Shown piece by piece: positions 36,051 to 44,504 of a stretch of DNA of 64,000 bases. Each line of letters opens with the position of its first letter. Positions within the stretch are counted from its first letter, which is position 1. This DNA is from Endozoicomonas gorgoniicola (GTDB lineage: Bacteria > Pseudomonadota > Gammaproteobacteria > Pseudomonadales > Endozoicomonadaceae): assembly GCF_025562715.2 (NCBI RefSeq), contig NZ_JAPFCC010000001.1:3759501-3823500 (forward strand), given 5' to 3'. The notes beneath the pieces were generated by a model. It saw nothing but the letters and a program-made list of their open reading frames with translations, searched no databases and was not told where the DNA came from. The translations under genes and the position numbers were made by a program.

Positions 36051-37388
36051 ATGAAAGCCATAGAAGCCAATTTTGATGGTCTGGTAGGACCTACCCATAA
36101 CTACGCTGGCCTGTCTACCGGGAATATTGCCTCCACACAGAATAAGCAACAATCGTCCAATCCCAGACAGGCAGCATTACAAGGGCTTGCCAAAATGAAA
36201 GCCCTGAACGATTTAGGGTTTGTTCAGGGAGTCCTGCCACCACAGGCGCGTCCGGATATAGACACTTTGCGTCGTTTAGGTTTTTTTGGTACCGATGCCC
36301 GTGTACTGGAAGCAGCGGCCAGACAGGCACCTGAACTTCTGTCAGCCTGTTGTTCAGCTTCCAGTATGTGGACAGCCAATGCTGCAACGGTGTCAGCAAG
36401 CGTCGACACACAAGATGGCAAGGTTCACTTTACGCCTGCCAATCTGGTTAGCAAATTTCATCGTTCCATTGAACACAAAAGCACTGCCCGTATTCTTAAA
36501 GCGGTGTTTAACGACGAACAGTATTTCCAACATCACCCTGCATTGCCGGGAGCCGGCGTACTGGGTGATGAAGGGGCTGCCAACCATACCAGACTGTGCA
36601 GCGACTACCATCAACCCGCCATTTCCTTTTTTGTCTTTGGTCGCTACGGTCTGGATGAAACCCGGCCAGCTCCCGGGCGCTATCGGGCAAGACAAACCCT
36701 GGAAGCCTGCACAGCAGTGGCAAGACAGCACCGATTAAAAGAGGAAGCGGTTGTTTATGCCCAGCAAAACCCGGATGTGATTGACAAGGGCGTGTTTCAT
36801 AACGATGTGATTGCAGTCGGCAACCAGCACCTGCTGCTCTGCCATGAAAAAGCATTTCTGAATCAGGCTGAAGTGTATAAAAATCTGCAAAAGGCCACTG
36901 CAGGTCAGTTGCAGATTGTAGAGGTTCCCGAAAGCCGGATTCGGGTAGAAACGGCTGTACAAACCTATCTGTTTAACAGCCAGTTACTCAGTCGTGATGA
37001 TGGCAAGATGACCATGGTCGTCCCTTCTGACTGTGAAAATAACCCGACAGTTTCAAGCTACCTCAGCGAACTGGTTAATACTGATAATCCCATCGACCAG
37101 GTCAAGGTATTTGATCTCAGACAAAGCATGAACAACGGCGGCGGCCCCGCCTGCCTGAGATTAAGAGTGGTACTCAACGAACAGGAGTTGCAGGCGGTTA
37201 ATCCACACTGTCTGATAACAGATTCACTGTATTCACAGCTGACCCGGTGGGTTGAAAGCCACTATCGTGATCAGTTAAAAGAAGGCGATTTAGCCGATCC
37301 AGACCTTATTACAGAATCAAGGGAAGCTCTGGATCAACTGACTCAGATACTTGGGCTGGGCTCTGTTTATTCCTTTCAGAAGCGTTGA
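36051..37388 (+). CDS. astB: N-succinylarginine dihydrolase
   Basis: This 445-residue AstB protein starts with EANFDGLVGPTHNYAGLSTG, the family signature, and contains PLPGAGVLGDEGAANHTRLC-like sequence with catalytic Glu/His, then VFHNDVIAVGNQHLLLCHE and QSMNNGGGPACLRLRVVLNE with the catalytic Cys. It converts N2-succinylarginine to N2-succinylornithine, CO2 and ammonia, feeding AstC. The last 80 bp overlap tail-to-tail with the minus-strand Fic-like gene, so no separate terminator exists between them. astE does not follow. Confidence 0.93.
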   Translation: MKAIEANFDGLVGPTHNYAGLSTGNIASTQNKQQSSNPRQAALQGLAKMKALNDLGFVQGVLPPQARPDIDTLRRLGFFGTDARVLEAAARQAPELLSACCSASSMWTANAATVSASVDTQDGKVHFTPANLVSKFHRSIEHKSTARILKAVFNDEQYFQHHPALPGAGVLGDEGAANHTRLCSDYHQPAISFFVFGRYGLDETRPAPGRYRARQTLEACTAVARQHRLKEEAVVYAQQNPDVIDKGVFHNDVIAVGNQHLLLCHEKAFLNQAEVYKNLQKATAGQLQIVEVPESRIRVETAVQTYLFNSQLLSRDDGKMTMVVPSDCENNPTVSSYLSELVNTDNPIDQVKVFDLRQSMNNGGGPACLRLRVVLNEQELQAVNPHCLITDSLYSQLTRWVESHYRDQLKEGDLADPDLITESREALDQLTQILGLGSVYSFQKR

Positions 37389-39264
37389 TTCCATCACCTG
37401 ATGGCAATTCAAACGCAAGATAATTATTCAATAACACCCGCAGCCCCTTCGTAACGTCGGGGCTGAAGTTCGATTCATCAAGATAGCTGATCAGTTTATC
37501 CACTTCCTCAGAGCTTACGCTTTCCGGATGGTGGCTTAATATATATTCGACAATGCTTTTCTGATTGCTGTAGACGGCAGTAGCCAACAGGGCTAAGTCA
37601 TTCGGTTGAAAAGTATGCTTCAATAGCTCTGGCCGCTGACTAATAACTTCCTTAAACGCCTCGACCTCTCCCATAGCACAGAGCAGACGCACGTTTTCTG
37701 CCCCTGACACATGGCTTCGCCAGTCTATAGGGGTAGTGAACACAGGCCTGCGCTCACACAGGGGTAACAGCATCCTGGCAATGGTTTCAGGAGAGACCGA
37801 ATCCACCAGCGCCCATGGATTGTCCAGAGTTTTCGTGAGCCAGAACCCCTGTTGATACAACAGGGCAGGTAGCACCATAAAAAACTGTATACGACCATTA
37901 CCGTCGCCATACAGATGCATTCGCTGGAGCATACAGGCAGTCTTGACCGCAGCCTCGACAATCTCCAGGTCCGATTTTTTTTCGGCCACTGTCTTGTAAT
38001 ACTGATCCAGTACCGCCTGAGCATCCCGCTGCTTATCATCACTGGCGTACCTTACCTGAAAAAGCATTTTGCCATCACCACTGACGCTTATGAACACCAG
38101 CTTGAAATGAGCACCATCTTCTTTCTGGCGCTTAAGGATGTACTCTACAGCAGACCTTTCGCTTTCATTAGTCGGTTCCTTATCCAATAACAATTCTAAG
38201 TACTCCCTATCAAAGTTAGAACTGTCACTAGAGACTAAAAGCCTGCATGGCATCATCCGGGCGAACAAAGCCAGACAGTCTTCAACTTTAATACTCACTC
38301 TGTACACTGTGTTTTCATTACAAAAATGACTACCGACGACAGCTGCCACACGGTTGATATCAGAGACCGAGAGCCGCTTATCAGGTGCCACTCCCAGCGC
38401 ATTGAGCAGCTCAAAAAAACCTTGATAGCATCGCTCCAGGTAGCCAAGTTCATTATTCAGCCGGAAGCGCTCACTGGCACTACCGCAGCGACTCCCTTCA
38501 ATCATCAGCCTGAACAATTCGGTGTCAGATTCAGATAATCCTGCTCTGGACAGCCCTTCTCGCTCCCATGCCTTAAATGCCTGCTCAAGTTTAACGCTCT
38601 GATGTACTCCTTCAACGAAGTGGGTAAATGCTTTCAGAACAAACTGTTCAGACTGTAAGAATTCTGCGCCTCTGAGTTTTGAATGGATAAGGGTAAAATA
38701 TTTCATGGCTTCACTCCGAACCGCCTCCTCCTTCTGTCCAAACTTCTCACTCAATTCAGCAGACCAACGGCTAGCAATATTCTTCCCCGGTTCATCAGGC
38801 ACAATGTAAAAAAATTTGCCTTGACACTCATAACTGGCTTCATGACCGCGCATCAAACTACAGCCCGCCATATAACTGCTATTCAGCGCTTCGCCCACGT
38901 CTTCCGAAATGGTTTCTTCAAAAATATCGCTCAATTCAAGTTCGGGCTCTGGCTTAAAGGGATCATGAAAAAGCGTGTCAGCACTGAAGAGGGAGGGCGT
39001 TACTTTCGAATCGCTTTGCGCCGTCATTAAAGTCTTTTGACTGGCACTCTGAAGTTCACGCTGGAGAACAGGCTGTCCAGAGTCAGCTGCGGGGCTACTG
39101 ACCGGTGTTCGCTGAAGGTTCAGGTACCCCATAACGTTCCTGAGCCCTATGACCATCCGATTATAAAAACCGGATGCATAATCGGGGGGGGACTCACTGT
39201 TGACGGTACTGCTCTGGCTTGTGGGGACGGAACCTTGTCCGGAACTGCTTGAAATCATTTCCAC
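37309..39264 (-). CDS. Fic-like domain plus ankyrin-type repeats, candidate effector
   Basis: This 651-residue protein has no signal peptide. Residues 1-60 are Ser/Pro/Gln-rich and look disordered, as in many type III or IV secretion substrates. A Fic-type motif lies at 450-458: H-L-Y-G-D-G-N-G-R, preceded by the helix AVKTACMLQRM and followed by a helix (FFMVLPALLYQQGF), matching the HxFx(D/E)GNGRxxR active loop with Tyr for Phe and Phe461 instead of the last Arg. Residues 524-580 resemble two degenerate ankyrin repeats (NVRLLCAMGEVEAFKEVIS, then LALLATAVYSNQKSIVEYIL). Fic enzymes attach AMP or similar groups to proteins; AnkX of Legionella combines Fic and ankyrin. It lies 67 bp downstream of the paralogous pair on the same strand. 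The effector role is inferred. Confidence 0.75.
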   Translation of the reverse strand: MEMISSSSGQGSVPTSQSSTVNSESPPDYASGFYNRMVIGLRNVMGYLNLQRTPVSSPAADSGQPVLQRELQSASQKTLMTAQSDSKVTPSLFSADTLFHDPFKPEPELELSDIFEETISEDVGEALNSSYMAGCSLMRGHEASYECQGKFFYIVPDEPGKNIASRWSAELSEKFGQKEEAVRSEAMKYFTLIHSKLRGAEFLQSEQFVLKAFTHFVEGVHQSVKLEQAFKAWEREGLSRAGLSESDTELFRLMIEGSRCGSASERFRLNNELGYLERCYQGFFELLNALGVAPDKRLSVSDINRVAAVVGSHFCNENTVYRVSIKVEDCLALFARMMPCRLLVSSDSSNFDREYLELLLDKEPTNESERSAVEYILKRQKEDGAHFKLVFISVSGDGKMLFQVRYASDDKQRDAQAVLDQYYKTVAEKKSDLEIVEAAVKTACMLQRMHLYGDGNGRIQFFMVLPALLYQQGFWLTKTLDNPWALVDSVSPETIARMLLPLCERRPVFTTPIDWRSHVSGAENVRLLCAMGEVEAFKEVISQRPELLKHTFQPNDLALLATAVYSNQKSIVEYILSHHPESVSSEEVDKLISYLDESNFSPDVTKGLRVLLNNYLAFELPSGDGINASERNKQSPAQVSESVDPELPLIL

Positions 39265-39331
39265 CTAAACCTTCAATGGCTATTCAGCATGTTTTGACAG
39301 AAAATAGCGCCACAGGTTCCGTTGAAGGTAA

Positions 39332-40126
39332 CTAATCGCCCGGTGAGTCATTCTCAGGTCGGGCTGGCTCAGATGACTGCGGGGGTTGCTCAGGAGCCGT
39401 TACTGCTGGCTTCTTTTTGGGCTTGATAACTCTTTCAATCAGAACGGTTCCTCCCGAATAATCCACCTGCATGGATTTCGGCACCGCTTTCAATGCCTGA
39501 TTCAAATGCCCCTGTATTACTTCCCCTTCAGCGTACTCTTTTCCAAGCTTGCGACTTAACTGAATAAACTTTTGCTGTAGCTCCTGAAACTGTTCTGGCA
39601 GCGGTTTAGGACCAACCTCTGTTGCACACTTTGCATAACCGCGATTGACAGCTTCTTTAACTTCCCTCAACAACTGTTCCATATCCTGCCCTCGCAAGGC
39701 TTCTGTATCAGGAGGGATAATAGAGACCATACGGTTATCAATCTCAACTTTAATCGTTAACCCGTCTGGTGGAGCATTTGGGGATTCCAGAGCCCTCTGA
39801 GCTTCGCCAAGAATTTTCAGCTTTCCATTAATAACGGACAACTGATTAACGTCAGTCAACACATTCTCTCGCTCTCTCAACAACGCCTCAGGTGAATTTT
39901 TTTTAGCCTGACCTGTCGTTGGCGTTGCCTCAGGCTGCGCTCTGGCCATTCTTTGCCGCAAGGACTTTTTAGGCGCTTTGCCTGGTTCCAGTCCTTCCAT
40001 TTTCGGGCGTCCATCAGGGGGCGCAGTTGAACCTGCATCGGGTTGTTCTTCTCCCGGCACAGTCTCCTCAGTCAACGCTTTACCTGAAGGTGTGGGGCCA
40101 GGCGGAATGTTACGGCTGCCTTCCAT
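39332..40126 (-). CDS. Hypothetical protein with IPPD domain (paralogue B), 264 aa
   Basis: No known family. Residues 1-85 are Pro/Glu/Lys-rich and probably disordered, and the last 35 are Pro-rich. The core (about 100-165) contains ILGEAQRALESP and a SIIPPDTEALRGQDMEQL stretch that aligns with the upstream gene's HLIPPDKKALKGRDVAAL, sharing I-P-P-D, A-L, G and D plus a preceding G/A-L-x-x-P pattern. The two genes overlap by 17 nt (40110-40126), so they are translationally linked; GGAGG lies about 10 nt before this ATG. There is no signal peptide. It may be a secreted partner or chaperone-like factor for the Fic-like protein downstream; unproven. Confidence 0.7.
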   Translation of the reverse strand: MEGSRNIPPGPTPSGKALTEETVPGEEQPDAGSTAPPDGRPKMEGLEPGKAPKKSLRQRMARAQPEATPTTGQAKKNSPEALLRERENVLTDVNQLSVINGKLKILGEAQRALESPNAPPDGLTIKVEIDNRMVSIIPPDTEALRGQDMEQLLREVKEAVNRGYAKCATEVGPKPLPEQFQELQQKFIQLSRKLGKEYAEGEVIQGHLNQALKAVPKSMQVDYSGGTVLIERVIKPKKKPAVTAPEQPPQSSEPARPENDSPGD

Positions 40127-41051
40127 GGTTCAGGAACCTCCAAAATTTTCCTGCCAGTGTTGTGGGTTCTGGCTCGATCATTTTCAGATCTTTCATGAGT
40201 TGTTCTGTTTCTTCTTTTCCCAGCCTTTCCACTGTCAGTTCTGGTACTGCATCTTCTGAACTCCCAACGGGTGCTGGCTCTTTAACATGAAAAATTGATT
40301 GCCGGTATTGCAAATCTTCCAGCCGCTTCTGCCAGTCATTATCCGGCTTACCTTTTTCAGATATCTTACCGCCCACATCTTTGAGCATTTCCTGAATCGT
40401 CGACAATCGCTGGTTGAATTCTTCCTTTTTAAAGCCAGTAAAGACCGTGTTGTTGTATTGCTGGAGTATGTCTTTTGCCAGCTTTGTCAATGCGGCAACA
40501 TCACGACCTTTAAGCGCCTTCTTATCAGGAGGAATCAGGTGTATTGGTTTGTCTTCACCCGGCAACCGAATGATCACTTTAACGCCTTTGAGGGCTTCGG
40601 ACGGGTTATCCAGGGCGGCAAATGCTTTGCCAAGAACAGTATGCTCCTCAACCTTTTGATATTTCTCACCGGCTTCGTTCAGCAAGGCTTCCTGCTCGGC
40701 TTCCAGTTCTTCCAAACTGCTGCTCTCTCTGGACTGGCGGGCTTCTTCCACTTCTCTTTTCTGTTTTTCCCTGGGGTTTTCCACAGCACCACCCTCCCGG
40801 GCAGACTGTGAGGATGTTGAACCGGTTAGTTGATTGGAAGGAGGCGTACCCGGCTGGCTGGCTGAGCGTTCACGAAGTGAAGTGCCAGAAGTTTGGTTCG
40901 GCGGAATGCTGCCAAGCTGGCGTCTCGGATTGGCTACTCCCGCTACAGAAGTTCCATTCCGCTTCCCTGTCGACCCTGCTGCCCCACTTGTAGAAGTGAT
41001 GGGGGGAGTGCGAACACTGGAACCCGGCGTGATACCACTGGACATAGTCAT
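40110..41051 (-). CDS. Hypothetical protein with IPPD domain (paralogue A), 313 aa
   Basis: No known family. Residues 1-95 are Ser/Thr/Gly/Pro-rich with several Arg, typical of disordered secretion leaders. A Glu-rich helix (95-135) follows, then the domain shared with the downstream gene (about 138-200), centred on HLIPPDKKALKGRDVAAL at 171-188. The C-terminal part is helical and charged. It is the first of three co-directional genes (this, paralogue B, Fic-like protein). The start at 41051 has a moderate AGG site; a second ATG two codons downstream is equally possible. There is no membrane span. Confidence 0.7.
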   Translation of the reverse strand: MTMSSGITPGSSVRTPPITSTSGAAGSTGKRNGTSVAGVANPRRQLGSIPPNQTSGTSLRERSASQPGTPPSNQLTGSTSSQSAREGGAVENPREKQKREVEEARQSRESSSLEELEAEQEALLNEAGEKYQKVEEHTVLGKAFAALDNPSEALKGVKVIIRLPGEDKPIHLIPPDKKALKGRDVAALTKLAKDILQQYNNTVFTGFKKEEFNQRLSTIQEMLKDVGGKISEKGKPDNDWQKRLEDLQYRQSIFHVKEPAPVGSSEDAVPELTVERLGKEETEQLMKDLKMIEPEPTTLAGKFWRFLNHGRQP

Positions 41052-41133
41052 TTACCTGTCAGGTTTTCAACAGGTATTAAATCGGCGGGTTCCCAGAACC
41101 CTTCATATTAAGTACTTTTCAAAAAATACTTCC

Positions 41134-41165
41134 AAAAAAAAGCCGCAGCACAAAGGCTGCGGCTT
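41134..41165 (-). terminator. Rho-independent terminator of groESL
   Basis: On the minus strand AGCCGCAGC and GCTGCGGCT (41156-41164 with 41141-41149) form a 9-bp GC stem with a 6-nt loop, followed by a run of T (plus-strand A at 41134-41140). It lies 53 bp after the groEL stop, between groEL and the IPPD/Fic set. Confidence 0.92.
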
Positions 41166-41217
41166 ATACATCTATGGATGTGGTTTGAAGCAAGGCTTCA
41201 GACAGTCAGGGGGCTGA

Positions 41218-42870
41218 TTACATCATGCCGCCCATGCCGCCCATGCCACCCATACCGCCCATATCAGGCATAGCAGGTGCTTCTTCTTTTGGCTCGTCAG
41301 CAACCATGGCTTCGGTAGTGATCATCAGACCAGCAACGGAAGCAGCCGCCTGCAGGGCAGAACGGGTTACTTTGGCCGGATCCAGAATACCCATGTCAAT
41401 CATGTCGCCGTATTCGCCGGTTGCAGCGTTGTAACCGAAGTTACCTTCGCCGGAACGCACCTTGTCAACCACAACCGAAGCTTCATCACCGGAGTTAGCA
41501 GCGATCTGACGGATTGGGCCTTCCAGAGCGCGCAGAACCAGTTCAACACCCGCTTTTTGCTCAGCGTTGATAGCGTCAACTTCGATAGCAGACAGAGCGC
41601 GGATCAGGGCTACACCACCACCAGCAACAACGCCTTCTTCAACCGCAGCGCGGGTAGCGTGCAGAGCATCTTCTACACGGGCTTTCTTCTCTTTCATTTC
41701 GACTTCGGTAGCAGCGCCTACCTTAACAACGGCAACACCGCCAGCCAGCTTGGCTACGCGCTCCTGCAGTTTTTCTTTGTCGTAGTCGGAAGAAGAGTTT
41801 TCGATCTCGGCACGGATCTGCTCAACACGGGCAACGATGTCAGCCTGGTTACCAGCACCGTCAACAACGGTGGTGTCTTCCTTAGTGATGGCGATGCGCT
41901 TGGCAGAACCCAGGTCTTCCAGGGTGGCGCCTTCCAGGGACAGACCGATTTCTTCAGAAATCACAGTCGCGCCAGTCAGGGTAGCGATATCCTGCAGCAT
42001 GGCTTTACGACGGTCGCCGAAACCCGGAGCCTTAACCGCAGATACCTTAACGATACCGCGCATGTTGTTCACAACCAGAGTCGCCAGCGCTTCGCCTTCA
42101 ACGTCTTCAGCAATGAGCAGCAGAGGCTTGCCTGCTTTGGCAACATTTTCCAGTACTGGCAGCAGGTCGCGAATGTTGGAGATCTTCTTGTCAACCAGCA
42201 GGATGAACGGGTTCTCCAGTTCGCAGGTCATGCTTTCCTGGTTGTTGATGAAGTAAGGAGACAGGTAGCCACGGTCGAACTGCATGCCTTCTACAACGTC
42301 CAGTTCGTTTTCCAGACCAGAACCTTCTTCAACGGTAATAACGCCTTCTTTGCCTACTTTTTCCATGGCTTCAGCGATGATCTGACCAACCAGTTCGTCG
42401 GAGTTGGCAGAGATCGTACCCACCTGAGCGATAGACTTGCTGTCTTCACAAGGCGTCGCCATACCTTTCAGCTTGGCAACCACTTCAATAACAGCCTTGT
42501 CGATGCCGCGCTTCAGATCCATTGGGTTCATGCCGGCAGCAACGTATTTCAGACCTTCGTTCAGAATGGACTGAGCCAGTACGGTTGCAGTCGTAGTACC
42601 GTCACCCGCCTGATCGTTGGCCTGGGAAGCGACTTCCTTAACCAGTTGAGCCCCCATGTTCTGGAACTTGTCAGCCAGTTCAATTTCCTTGGCTACGGAA
42701 ACACCATCTTTAGTGATGGTTGGCGCACCGAAGGATTTTTCCAGCAGTACGTTACGACCCTTAGGCCCCAGAGTCGCTTTTACGGCGTCAGCCAGAACGT
42801 TAACGCCTTCCAGCATTTGCTTGCGAGCTTCGTCGCCGAACTTAACCTGTTTTGCTGCCATGATTGACAT
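41218..42870 (-). CDS. groEL: Chaperonin GroEL
   Basis: This 550-residue chaperonin has standard length. Landmarks include AKQVKFGDEARKQMLEGVN, LGPKGRNVLLEKSFGAPTIT, NDQAGDGTTTATVLAQSIL (ATP site), the apical domain, AATEVEMKEKKARVEDALHA and the C-terminal Gly-Gly-Met tail. It forms the double-ring folding machine with GroES. It is the second gene of groES-groEL with a 56-bp gap and ends before a strong terminator. The start used here begins MSIMAAKQVKFG; the more common family start is the ATG of MAAKQ nine bases further in. Confidence 0.99.
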   Translation of the reverse strand: MSIMAAKQVKFGDEARKQMLEGVNVLADAVKATLGPKGRNVLLEKSFGAPTITKDGVSVAKEIELADKFQNMGAQLVKEVASQANDQAGDGTTTATVLAQSILNEGLKYVAAGMNPMDLKRGIDKAVIEVVAKLKGMATPCEDSKSIAQVGTISANSDELVGQIIAEAMEKVGKEGVITVEEGSGLENELDVVEGMQFDRGYLSPYFINNQESMTCELENPFILLVDKKISNIRDLLPVLENVAKAGKPLLLIAEDVEGEALATLVVNNMRGIVKVSAVKAPGFGDRRKAMLQDIATLTGATVISEEIGLSLEGATLEDLGSAKRIAITKEDTTVVDGAGNQADIVARVEQIRAEIENSSSDYDKEKLQERVAKLAGGVAVVKVGAATEVEMKEKKARVEDALHATRAAVEEGVVAGGGVALIRALSAIEVDAINAEQKAGVELVLRALEGPIRQIAANSGDEASVVVDKVRSGEGNFGYNAATGEYGDMIDMGILDPAKVTRSALQAAASVAGLMITTEAMVADEPKEEAPAMPDMGGMGGMGGMGGMM

Positions 42871-42926
42871 CCTTTACGAATTTTAAAAACAGTTGTAATC
42901 AACGCCCCTCAGGGAGTCGCAGACAA

Positions 42927-43220
42927 TCAGTCTTCCAGAACAGCGTAGATTTCGCTTTCGGACAGAATGATCAGTTCTTCGCCGTCGATCTTAACGGTGT
43001 CAGAACCAGCGTATTTGCCAAAGATCACTTTGTCGCCAATCTTCACGCCCAGAGGACGAACTTCACCGTTGTCCAGAACAGTTCCGTTACCTACAGCTAC
43101 CACAACACCCTGGTTTGGTTTCTCTGTAGCAGAACCTGGCAGAACGATGCCGCCAGCAGAGGTAGTTTCTTCTTCTTCACGACGAACGGCCACGCGGTCA
43201 CGCAACGGACGGATTTTCAT
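42927..43220 (-). CDS. groES: Co-chaperonin GroES
   Basis: This is a 97-residue GroES starting MKIRPLRDRVAVRREEEET, with the mobile loop GGIVLPGSATEKP and the C-terminal GDKVIFGKYAGSDTVKIDGE. It caps the GroEL ring. The ATG at 43220 has GGAGAG upstream; an upstream in-frame start (43253) would add 11 residues not found in the family. The heat-shock promoter at 43333-43367 drives it. Confidence 0.98.
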   Translation of the reverse strand: MKIRPLRDRVAVRREEEETTSAGGIVLPGSATEKPNQGVVVAVGNGTVLDNGEVRPLGVKIGDKVIFGKYAGSDTVKIDGEELIILSESEIYAVLED

Positions 43221-43332
43221 CGATGTATCTCTCCAACTGTTTATGCCGAACATTCAGCAGTCAACTTACAATTAAGGCCGGGTGGATTTCTGTTGGTACC
43301 CACCCAAACCGAACCTGTTATACGGTGTTACT

Positions 43333-43367
43333 CTAAGTAGGGATGCGGTTAATCTTTTTCAAGGGGG
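43333..43367 (-). promoter_or_regulatory. Sigma32-type heat-shock promoter of groESL
   Basis: On the minus strand the -35 region reads CCCCCTTGAA (43367-43358), then 15 nt, then CCCTACTTAG (43342-43333). The layout is the same as in the E. coli groE promoter (CCCCCTTGAA, 15 nt, CCCCATTTCT), with a near-consensus -35 and a weaker -10. It lies 113 bp upstream of the groES ATG and just after the fxsA stop. Confidence 0.78.
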
Positions 43368-43372
43368 CAATA

Positions 43373-43843
43373 CTATTTTTTTTCATCTTCCCGTTTGAAG
43401 TCCCCATCGAAGGTATTGTGCAGCCCCCGGCTGGGGTCAATATCTTCACGGTGATACTGGCCTTCGAAGGTGGTCGAAGACTGGTGTACCTGCCAGCGAC
43501 CACTGGCAATCATTTTCTTCAAAAGGTACTTTCGTACTGGTGGAATCAGCAGGGCGATCCCGAAAAAGTCAGACACAAAGCCAGGAAACATCATAAACAG
43601 ACCACCAATGGCAATCATAAACCCTTCTACCATTTCTGTCGCTGGCATCTCCCCATGTGCCATACGTTCACGGGCTCTCAGCATAGTACTGAATCCCTGC
43701 TGGCGTAAAACCGCCATACCAATAATCGCCCCTAAAATAATCAGTGCAACCGCATTCAGTCCCCCGATGGCGCTGCCAACTTCAATCAGCACCAGCATTT
43801 CAATAATGGGGAACAGCAAAAATAACCAGACTGGGAATCGCAT
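43373..43843 (-). CDS. fxsA: FxsA family membrane protein
   Basis: This 156-residue FxsA/UPF0716-type protein has an N-terminal FLLFPIIEMLVLIEVGSAIG span, then a second hydrophobic stretch, ALIILGAIIGMAVLRQQG, and a third, GFMIAIGGLFMMFPGFVSD, each typical of the family. In E. coli FxsA is a cytoplasmic-membrane protein that modulates phage T7 exclusion; its ordinary role is not known. The C-terminal tail is hydrophilic. It lies directly upstream of groES on the same strand, as in many gammaproteobacteria, but groESL has its own heat-shock promoter. Confidence 0.93.
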   Translation of the reverse strand: MRFPVWLFLLFPIIEMLVLIEVGSAIGGLNAVALIILGAIIGMAVLRQQGFSTMLRARERMAHGEMPATEMVEGFMIAIGGLFMMFPGFVSDFFGIALLIPPVRKYLLKKMIASGRWQVHQSSTTFEGQYHREDIDPSRGLHNTFDGDFKREDEKK

Positions 43844-43969
43844 GGATGACTCCGTATTTATAAGTACTTTGTATCTGGAGGCATATAGTAGAAATACAAG
43901 GGAGGATTAAAAAATCTTTGCTTTGGGCAGATCATTTATCATCAATACTTCTGGCTGGACAAGCGGTGA

Positions 43970-44206
43970 TTATTTTCTGCCTCTCAGCATTACATCAAAC
44001 TCATTGACCACCGCACACCAGTCCGAGTCCTGGTCATGGCTTTCCCTGAGAAACTGTTTTTGTGCTGGCTGCCAGAAATCGGCTTCAAAAATAGACTGTT
44101 GCTCTGTCAGTGAATGCTCAGCTATAAATTGCTCGATGTATTCTGGTGTATTGTTCAGTCCCAGCTGGCTGAACAAACTCTTCAGGTCATGCTGGAAGGT
44201 TTCCAT
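43970..44206 (-). CDS. DUF2789 family small protein
   Basis: This 78-residue soluble protein matches the DUF2789 pattern: an N-terminal LKSLFSQLGLNNTPEYIEQF, a central FWQPAQKQFLRE with conserved Trp and Gln, and a C-terminal DWCAVVNEFDVMLR. The family is common in gammaproteobacteria and has no known function. A standalone gene on the minus strand upstream of fxsA, separated by about 125 bp. Confidence 0.85.
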   Translation of the reverse strand: METFQHDLKSLFSQLGLNNTPEYIEQFIAEHSLTEQQSIFEADFWQPAQKQFLRESHDQDSDWCAVVNEFDVMLRGRK

Positions 44207-44504
44207 GCTTTTCTCCGCATTCGCTCATGTTTACTTCAGTATACATCCTGAAAAGACTCAGCATTTTAAGGGTCATCAAATTAATCACTGTCCACACTCA
44301 GTGCCAAGATAAACGACAATCATTAAGTATTTAATATCCAAGCGGAGAATCTCGCGAATCAGGGACAGGCAGCAGAACCGTTTTCCACCGCACACTGAAA
44401 ACCTGCCCCCGCGCTAAACTGACCTGGCTGTTATACCAATCGAAGTGATTTAGTCTTACCTGCTGAAAAAGCAGGCACACAAAAGCAAATAACGCAGATC
44501 AGTA
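44207..44504. other. Non-coding gap between converging and tandem minus genes
   Basis: No coding sequence is supported. A short stem CCTGCT/AGCAGG with a GAAAA loop (44459-44475) lies 30 bp after the 44505 gene's stop and may help terminate it, but there is no T-run. Confidence 0.4.

Noticed and set aside
41557..42867. Plus-strand open frame of 436 codons opposite groEL
   Set aside because: It is fully antisense to an unmistakable groEL; long mirror frames are expected from GroEL codon bias and the product has no recognisable domain.
42850..42880. TTGACATCC next to groEL start, resembling the IS200/IS605 end
   Set aside because: It is part of the groEL ribosome site (GGATGTC on the minus strand) with no hairpin nearby; the match is by chance.
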